Below are positions 6,709 to 10,428 of a stretch of 10,428 nucleotides of DNA, piece after piece (the stretch's first letter is position 1; each line of letters starts with the position of its first letter). Source of the stretch: Pirellulales bacterium (GTDB taxonomy: Bacteria; Planctomycetota; Planctomycetia; Pirellulales; Thermoguttaceae); contig DAOWNK010000094.1 in the NCBI GenBank assembly GCA_030642635.1, positions 1 through 10,428 on the forward strand, given 5' to 3'. Under the pieces are notes generated by a model. That model was not told the origin of the DNA and made no database searches. It worked only from the letters and a program-made list of their open reading frames with translations. The position numbers and the translations under genes are program-made.

Positions 6709-6768
6709 GCGAGCCGCGGGGTTTATCCCCGCGCAAAGCTTTGCCCCAGGATAAATCTGGGGGCTCGC
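6709..6768. repeat. Type II palindromic repeat pair (GCGAGCC hairpins), copy B2
   Basis: The left hairpin is CGCGGGG, TTTAT, CCCCGCG (6715-6733). The right one is CCCCAGG, ATAAA, TCTGGGG (6744-6762), with one G-U pair if transcribed on the plus strand. A 10-nt spacer CAAAGCTTTG is itself a perfect palindrome. Outer GCGAGCC (6709-6715) pairs with GGCTCGC (6762-6768). The left hairpin nearly matches copy B1 (2197-2272), while the right stem differs but stays paired. It lies just upstream of the amrS promoter. Confidence 0.85.
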
Positions 6769-6776
6769 AGGTAGTT

Positions 6777-6803
6777 TTGTCAGAGTGACGAAGTTGGTAT
6801 AAT
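6777..6803 (+). promoter_or_regulatory. Extended -10 promoter of amrS
   Basis: TATAAT (6798-6803) is a perfect -10 and is preceded by TG one base upstream (TGGTATAAT), the extended -10 form. TTGTCA (6777-6782) is a 5-of-6 -35 but with a short 15-nt spacer, which an extended -10 can tolerate. The start site would be near 6810, leaving about 22 nt before the ATG. Confidence 0.65.
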
Positions 6804-6831
6804 CGGGTACGGCTACAGGAGGGATTCCGCC

Positions 6832-7947
6832 ATGCCGCACCGCGTTCAATCGCCGCCGAAGGGTCCGCCGCCGGCCGACGGCGCCGTGCCGGGTGGATGG
6901 TGGCGCCGGTCCGAAAACGACCCCGAGCGGATCGTTTGCGATCTGTGCCCCCGTGGCTGTTCGATCGCGCCCGGTAAACGAGGTTTCTGCTTCGTCCGGG
7001 AAAACCGCGAGGGGCGGATGGTTTGCAGCACCTACGGCCGCAGCACCGGGTTCTGCGTCGACCCGATCGAAAAGAAGCCGCTCGTACAGTTCTATCCCGG
7101 CACGGCGGTGCTCTCGTTCGGCACGGCCGGGTGCAACCTCGGCTGCAAGTTCTGTCAGAACTGGACAACGTCTCGCTCGCGCGACGTAGACGCCGCCTGC
7201 GAGACCGCCGCACCGGCGTCGATCGCTGCGACCGCCGTAAAACTCCACTGCCGGAGCGTCGCCTTCACGTACAACGACCCGATCGTATGGATCGAATACG
7301 CCGCCGATACCGCCCGGGCGTGCCGCGAAGTTGACATTAAGACCGTGGCAGTCACGTCCGGCTACATCAACCCGGCCGCACGCGGAACTTTTTTTCAAGA
7401 CATCGACGCGGCAAACGTCGACTTGAAGGGTTTTACAGAAAAGTTTTACAAGGAATATTGCGATGGACGTCTCGAACCGGTGTTGGACACGCTCAAATGG
7501 CTCGTACACCAAACCGATGTCTGGCTGGAAATTACCAACCTGATCGTGCCCGGGGCGAACGACTCGCCGGAGGAACTAAAGCAGATGTGCCGATGGATCG
7601 TCGAAGAACTGGGCGCCGACGTGCCGCTGCACTTCTCGGCGTTCCATCCCGACTTCAAAGTGACCGACCGTGGACCGACGCCGTTGGAAACGTTGCTTAC
7701 AGCACACGACATCGCCCGAGACGCCGGGGTGCGATACGTTTATACCGGCAACGTCATCGACCGCGAGCATCAGTGTACGTACTGTCCGGATTGCGGGCGG
7801 ATGGTAATCGAGCGCGACGGATATATACTTGGCAAAGTAGACCTGCACGAAGGACGCTGCACACATTGCAATACGCCAATCGCCGGCCGCTACGACGCCT
7901 CGCCTGGCACTTGGGGCGGACGGCGAATGCCGGTCAGCATCGGGTAG
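6832..7947 (+). CDS. amrS: AmmeMemoRadiSam system radical SAM enzyme
   Basis: A 371-residue radical SAM protein: the family cleaves S-adenosylmethionine at a [4Fe-4S] cluster to make a 5'-deoxyadenosyl radical. The cluster motif is CNLGCKFC (101-108), a CX3CX2C pattern. An N-terminal Cys group (C36, C39, C43, C53, in CDLCPRGC and GFC) and a C-terminal zinc-ribbon-like group (CTYCPDC at 315-321, CTHC at 343-346) are typical of this subgroup, which resembles pyruvate formate-lyase activating enzymes. GYINPAA, NVDLKGF and TNLIVPGAND are recognisable family blocks. The ATG at 6832 has AGGAGG 9 nt upstream and its own promoter at 6777-6803. The next gene encodes the AMMECR1 and Memo partners, so this is the complete three-domain system. 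Substrate and product are unknown. Confidence 0.92.
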   Translation: MPHRVQSPPKGPPPADGAVPGGWWRRSENDPERIVCDLCPRGCSIAPGKRGFCFVRENREGRMVCSTYGRSTGFCVDPIEKKPLVQFYPGTAVLSFGTAGCNLGCKFCQNWTTSRSRDVDAACETAAPASIAATAVKLHCRSVAFTYNDPIVWIEYAADTARACREVDIKTVAVTSGYINPAARGTFFQDIDAANVDLKGFTEKFYKEYCDGRLEPVLDTLKWLVHQTDVWLEITNLIVPGANDSPEELKQMCRWIVEELGADVPLHFSAFHPDFKVTDRGPTPLETLLTAHDIARDAGVRYVYTGNVIDREHQCTYCPDCGRMVIERDGYILGKVDLHEGRCTHCNTPIAGRYDASPGTWGGRRMPVSIG

Positions 7948-7955
7948 TGGATCAT

Positions 7956-8015
7956 GTTTAGCCGCCGCGTCCACGCGGCGATAAGTCCGTGTTTAGCCGT
8001 CGTGTCCACGCGGCG
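7956..8015 (+). repeat. Two type I palindromic repeats in tandem (copies A1 and A2) between amrS and amrA-amrB
   Basis: GTTTAGC plus an 8-bp inverted repeat occurs at 7956-7980 (CGCCGCGT, CC, ACGCGGCG) and again at 7991-8015 (CGTCGTGT, CC, ACGCGGCG). In the second copy two C-to-T changes on the left arm leave G-U pairs in plus-strand RNA. The spacer is 10 nt. The repeats fill most of the 95-nt gap within the presumed operon. The frame of the next gene stays open through them from 7989, but I do not take that as coding. Confidence 0.85.
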
Positions 8016-8042
8016 AAAAATAAACGCAAGGAGCAAATAACC

Positions 8043-9530
8043 ATGAAACGCCACAAAAAACCGGCGCTCAGCGACCAACAGCAGTCGTTTGTCTTCCGTG
8101 CGGCTGCCCGACGTGTGGCGGCCACGGCAACCTTGCAGCCGGACGACCCGATGGCCGAGTTGCCGGCGGCGGTGGCGAAAATGCCGCTCTACGGCGCGTT
8201 CGTCAGCTTGAAAAGCGGCGGACGGCTGCGAAGCTGCTGCGGGTTCATCGGCGAGTCGATCCCGCTGGCCGATGCGGTGGATCGCTCGGCGGTCCGCGCG
8301 GCGAAGGACGATCCTCGGTTCCCACCCATCGCACCGGACGAACTGGATGAATTGAACATGGAGGTCTGGCTGTTGTGGAACCCCAAGCCGGTCGCCGCCC
8401 GAGGTAAAAATCGCATCAAAGCGATCACCATCGGCCGCCACGGTGTGCAGATTGCCATGGGCGCCGCACGCGGGCTGCTGCTGCCGGGCGTGGCCGTTGA
8501 GTACAACCTCGATGCAGAGGGTTTCCTACAGCAGGTCTGTCTGAAGGCCGGTCTGCCGCCGGACGCATGGAAAAGCGATGAAGCAACAGTGATGACATTC
8601 GAGGGCTACTCCCTCGGCGGTCGGCTGACCGACGCGCTGGCACGGCAAACGACGCCCACGCAGGACATCCGGCCGCCTGCCGTCGCCGGTGCGTTCTACC
8701 CCGACGTGCCAGCCGAGTTGGACCGACAACTCGATGAGATGCTGTCAGTGCCACGGCCGTCTCGGCCGTGTTCAATAGACAACGGCACGGCTGACACAGC
8801 CGTGGCACGGCCGTGTCATACCGAGCCATGGCCTGCGGCGATGGTCCCGCACGCCGGCTGGATGTACTCGGGCCGCCTGGCCGCCGAAGTGCTCAGCCGC
8901 ATTGATATCCCAGACCGCGTGATTATCTTTTCTCCACGGCATCACCCCGGCGGAGCCGAATGGGCAGTGGCGCCGTACGACGCCTGGGCATTGCCGGGCC
9001 GCCGGGTGCTCTCAGACCCGGAGCTTGCCGAACATCTGGCCGAATCGATCGACGCGGTGGTGCTCGATGCGGAGGCTCATAGCCGGGAACACTCCATCGA
9101 GGTCCAGTTGCCGATCATCGCCCGGCTGGCGCCGGATGCCCGGGTAGTCGGCGTTGCGATCGGCGGCGGCGAGCCGGCGGACCTGTTGCGGTTCGGCCGG
9201 CAGTTGGCCGACGTGCTCAGCGATATGCCCGACCGTCCGCTGTTGGTCATCTCCAGCGATATGAACCACTTTGCCGACGACGCCGAGACCCGACGGCTGG
9301 ATCACTTGGTGCTTGACGCCATGGCGACGCTCGACCCGGCAAAGCTCTACGAGACCGTCCGCTCCAACCGGATCAGCATGTGCGGGATACTCCCTGCGGT
9401 GATCGTCATGGAGACGCTCCGCCGGCTCGACCTTCTCAGCCGCATAGAACTGGTCGACTACGCCACCAGCGCCGATGCAAGCGGCGACACCCAACGGGTG
9501 GTCGGCTACGCCGGACTGTTGTTGGGTTAG
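8043..9530 (+). CDS. amrA-amrB: Fused AMMECR1-Memo protein of the AmmeMemoRadiSam system
   Basis: A 495-residue fusion. Residues about 10-195 form an AMMECR1 domain: YGAFVSLKSGGRLRSCCGFIG (relatives have LRGCIG), AAKDDPRFPP and MEVWLL. Residues about 208-495 form a Memo domain: RPPAVAGAFYP, VPHAGWMYSG (His270), FSPRHH (His300/301), EHSIEVQLPI (His350), ISSDMNHF and MCGILPA (Cys447). These match His49, His81, His192 and Cys244 of human MEMO1, a protein related to extradiol dioxygenases and reported to bind metal. The ATG at 8043 has AAGGAG 9 nt upstream; the open frame reaches back to 7989 only through a repeat. Residues 236-258 are encoded by a palindromic repeat and are extra relative to MEMO1. 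The gene follows amrS and is probably co-transcribed. The pathway is unknown. The domains are certain; the shared symbol reflects the fusion. Confidence 0.92.
   Translation: MKRHKKPALSDQQQSFVFRAAARRVAATATLQPDDPMAELPAAVAKMPLYGAFVSLKSGGRLRSCCGFIGESIPLADAVDRSAVRAAKDDPRFPPIAPDELDELNMEVWLLWNPKPVAARGKNRIKAITIGRHGVQIAMGAARGLLLPGVAVEYNLDAEGFLQQVCLKAGLPPDAWKSDEATVMTFEGYSLGGRLTDALARQTTPTQDIRPPAVAGAFYPDVPAELDRQLDEMLSVPRPSRPCSIDNGTADTAVARPCHTEPWPAAMVPHAGWMYSGRLAAEVLSRIDIPDRVIIFSPRHHPGGAEWAVAPYDAWALPGRRVLSDPELAEHLAESIDAVVLDAEAHSREHSIEVQLPIIARLAPDARVVGVAIGGGEPADLLRFGRQLADVLSDMPDRPLLVISSDMNHFADDAETRRLDHLVLDAMATLDPAKLYETVRSNRISMCGILPAVIVMETLRRLDLLSRIELVDYATSADASGDTQRVVGYAGLLLG
8748..8815. repeat. Type III palindromic repeat pair inside the Memo coding sequence, copy D
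   Basis: The left hairpin is CACGGCCG, TCT, CGGCCGTG (8752-8770). The right one is CACGGCTG, ACA, CAGCCGTG (8786-8804). Both have 8 perfect pairs, with a 15-nt spacer. Outer GTGCCACGG (8748-8756) pairs with CCGTGGCAC (8800-8808). The left hairpin matches copy C (3953-4055) in flank GTG(G/C)C and TCT loop but has a different stem. It is in frame and encodes residues 236-258 (VPRPSRPCSIDN onward), between the first helix of the Memo domain and its PHAG motif. Confidence 0.85.
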
Positions 9531-9537
9531 CAAGCTA

Positions 9538-9636
9538 TTTAGCCCGCCGTGAATACACGGCGGGCAAGCGTGGCGAGTGTTTTGCGGTATCCCCGAATAT
9601 ATTCAACGCCCCGGGTGTATTCACCCGGGGCTAAAT
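9538..9636. repeat. Inverted pair of type I palindromic repeats, copies E1 and E2
   Basis: E1 is TTTA followed by GCCCGCCGTG, AATA, CACGGCGGGC (9542-9565). E2 is GCCCCGGGTG, TATT, CACCCGGGGC (9608-9631) followed by TAAAT, so it is E1's motif on the opposite strand. Both stems are 10 perfect pairs with 4-nt loops. The flank (TTTAGCCC) and centre (GTGAATACAC) are the same, while the middle of the stem differs on both arms in a matched way. E1 starts 8 nt after the amrA-amrB stop and could protect or end that mRNA, but it has no T run. Confidence 0.88.
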
Positions 9637-9752
9637 GTGGAATTTTGCGCGCAAATATTTCATCGAGGATAGAATGTACTAATAGGAGATAGGACTCGGG
9701 GTCGCTTTGTGCACCCCCCCAAATAGAACGTAGCGGTCGGGACGAAGCAAAC
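9637..9752 (+). other. Gap before the sigma-factor pseudogene
   Basis: With E1 and E2 this completes the roughly 220-nt gap after amrA-amrB. It holds a perfect 12-bp palindrome TTTGCGCGCAAA (9644-9655), a TAGAAT (9670-9675) that could be a -10 but lacks a -35, an AGGAG at 9684-9688 with no start codon at a useful distance, and a C7 run (9714-9720). It may be the old promoter and leader of the sigma gene. No gene was seen. Confidence 0.35.
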
Positions 9753-10064
9753 ATGACACCGCACGAACCCGCAAGAGACCGCCAAGGTGCTTTGGGAGAA
9801 GTTCGATCAGTATCAGCCCGGCACCGAGTTTCGCGCCTGGGCGTGCCGCATCGCGCATTTCAAGGCGCTGAAGTTCTGCAAGGACCGCAAAAGGGCGCCG
9901 CGGACGTTCTCCGAGGTGTTCTTCGACGCCGTGGATGAAGAGGTGGTCGTGATGGCCGACCGGCTCGACGCTCGGTACATGCAATTTATCGTGCGTTGCG
10001 GCGTATACACGACGTGCTCTACCGCTGCGTGAATCGGACGGTTGCCGAGGAGGTCCGGCCATGA
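9753..10064 (+). pseudogene. Sigma-70 family (planctomycete ECF-like) sigma factor pseudogene
   Basis: Three pieces of one gene appear in different frames. The ATG at 9753 starts MTPHEPARDR, a plausible N-terminus. From 9757 in another frame, PQETAKVLWEKFDQYQPGTE (PQET at 9769-9780), then FRAWACRIAHFKAL and FSEVFFDAVDEE, match sigma region 2 and the linker of the planctomycete/Verrucomicrobia sigma subfamily; this frame is preceded by a TGA and ends at 10032. From about 9993 in a third frame, ALRRIHDVLYRCVNRTVAEEVRP matches the end of region 4 and stops at 10064. The first half of region 2 and most of region 4, including the -35-binding helix-turn-helix, are missing. The protein is therefore not functional. 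Its end overlaps the start of the anti-sigma-like gene. Confidence 0.8.
10048..10054 (+). promoter_or_regulatory. Ribosome binding site of the anti-sigma-like gene
   Basis: AGGAGGT lies 6 nt before the ATG at 10061, inside the last codons of the sigma remnant. This is the arrangement of a translationally coupled sigma/anti-sigma pair and it fixes the start. Confidence 0.75.
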
Positions 10065-10428
10065 ACTGCGAGTATTGCCCATCTGCCGAACTTCGTGATC
10101 TGCTTGCCGCGTTGGACACCGGAGAGTTGACATGGGAGCAAGACTCGCGGCTGCAGCAGTTGGTCGCCGAAGACCTTACCGCCCGACGGTTTTACATTGA
10201 GTTCGTGTTCCTGTTCGGCACTCTGCGACGGCTGCACTCGCAGCGGTCCGATGCCACGCCGGTTCTTGGATTCTTAAACAACACATGGCAGCAGGGCGTC
10301 AATCTGTTTTCAAACCAAACCTTTCTCTCGCTGCTGATCGCCACGGTGGTAATCGGCTCGTTGCTGGGTGTGTTGGCGATCTTGCCCGCACCGACATATG
10401 AGCGAAGTCGCTTTAACTGCGCTTACAA
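10061..10428 (+). CDS. Membrane anti-sigma-like protein (planctomycete FecR/LamG type), partial
   Basis: The gene runs off the window after 122 codons. The cytoplasmic part (about 1-85) begins MNCEYCPSAELRDLLAALD and contains EDLTARRFYIEFVFLFGTLRRL, resembling the zinc-finger-free anti-sigma domain that in planctomycetes precedes FecR or LamG-like exported domains. PVLGFLNNTWQQGVNLFS (67-84) is a recognisable juxtamembrane block. One membrane helix spans about 86-108 (TFLSLLIATVVIGSLLGVLAIL). The start codon overlaps the stop of the sigma remnant (ATGA), so the pair was an operon. The final residues in view (YERSRFNCAY) do not look like the usual start of the exported domain, so this gene may also be damaged. 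The family call is an inference from pattern and context. Confidence 0.65.
   Translation, partial: MNCEYCPSAELRDLLAALDTGELTWEQDSRLQQLVAEDLTARRFYIEFVFLFGTLRRLHSQRSDATPVLGFLNNTWQQGVNLFSNQTFLSLLIATVVIGSLLGVLAILPAPTYERSRFNCAY

Noticed and set aside
6697..7512. 271-codon minus-strand open frame opposite amrS
   Set aside because: It covers the radical SAM core of amrS on the other strand and runs through repeat B2 and the promoter; a shadow frame.
7989..8042. N-terminal extension of the AMMECR1-Memo protein (MFSRRVHAA start)
   Set aside because: It is the translation of repeat A2; the ATG at 8043 has an AAGGAG at good distance and fits the domain start.
9753..9938. Separate small protein of 61 residues starting at 9753
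   Set aside because: Beyond its first few codons it is an out-of-frame reading of conserved sigma region 2, so it is a product of the frameshift and not an independent gene.

Overview
The window looks like a piece of a GC-rich Planctomycetota chromosome, probably from the Pirellulales or a related group. The evidence is a BBP7-family outer-membrane barrel (a planctomycete family), a PEP-CTERM sorted exported protein, and remains of the sigma-factor/membrane anti-sigma gene pair typical of the phylum. Many short GC-rich palindromic repeats fill the gaps between genes. No tRNA, rRNA, CRISPR array or insertion sequence was seen.

Layout. On the minus strand lie folD (one-carbon metabolism, GTG start at 891) and a PEP-CTERM exported protein. 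The latter has a clear Shine-Dalgarno sequence, a good sigma70-type promoter and a probable terminator. A gap with an AT-rich promoter region, a two-hairpin repeat and a hairpin-rich leader separates these from the plus-strand genes. Those are a BBP7 barrel with two very Cys/Asp-rich segments and a strong intrinsic terminator, ftsH (membrane AAA+ zinc protease), and a fumarylacetoacetate-hydrolase-like pseudogene that kept both ends but lost its middle. Next come the AmmeMemoRadiSam genes: a radical SAM enzyme (amrS), then one fused AMMECR1-Memo protein (amrA-amrB). The window ends with a sigma-factor pseudogene overlapping a membrane anti-sigma-like gene that runs off the edge.

How the genes relate. 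amrS and amrA-amrB form a two-gene, three-domain system of unknown function behind an extended -10 promoter. The sigma remnant and the anti-sigma gene were presumably an operon, to judge by the ATGA overlap, but the sigma half is broken. FolD, FtsH, BBP7 and the PEP-CTERM protein look like unrelated neighbours.

The most unusual content is the repeats. At least three types of small hairpin share one design: a fixed flanking word, a fixed loop and a stem whose sequence differs between copies while staying paired, usually as two copies facing each other. One pair lies in frame inside the Memo domain of amrA-amrB and adds about 23 residues just before the conserved PHAG motif. This resembles the palindromic elements inserted into proteins in Rickettsia. 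Both pseudogenes also share a pattern of internal deletion with both ends kept.
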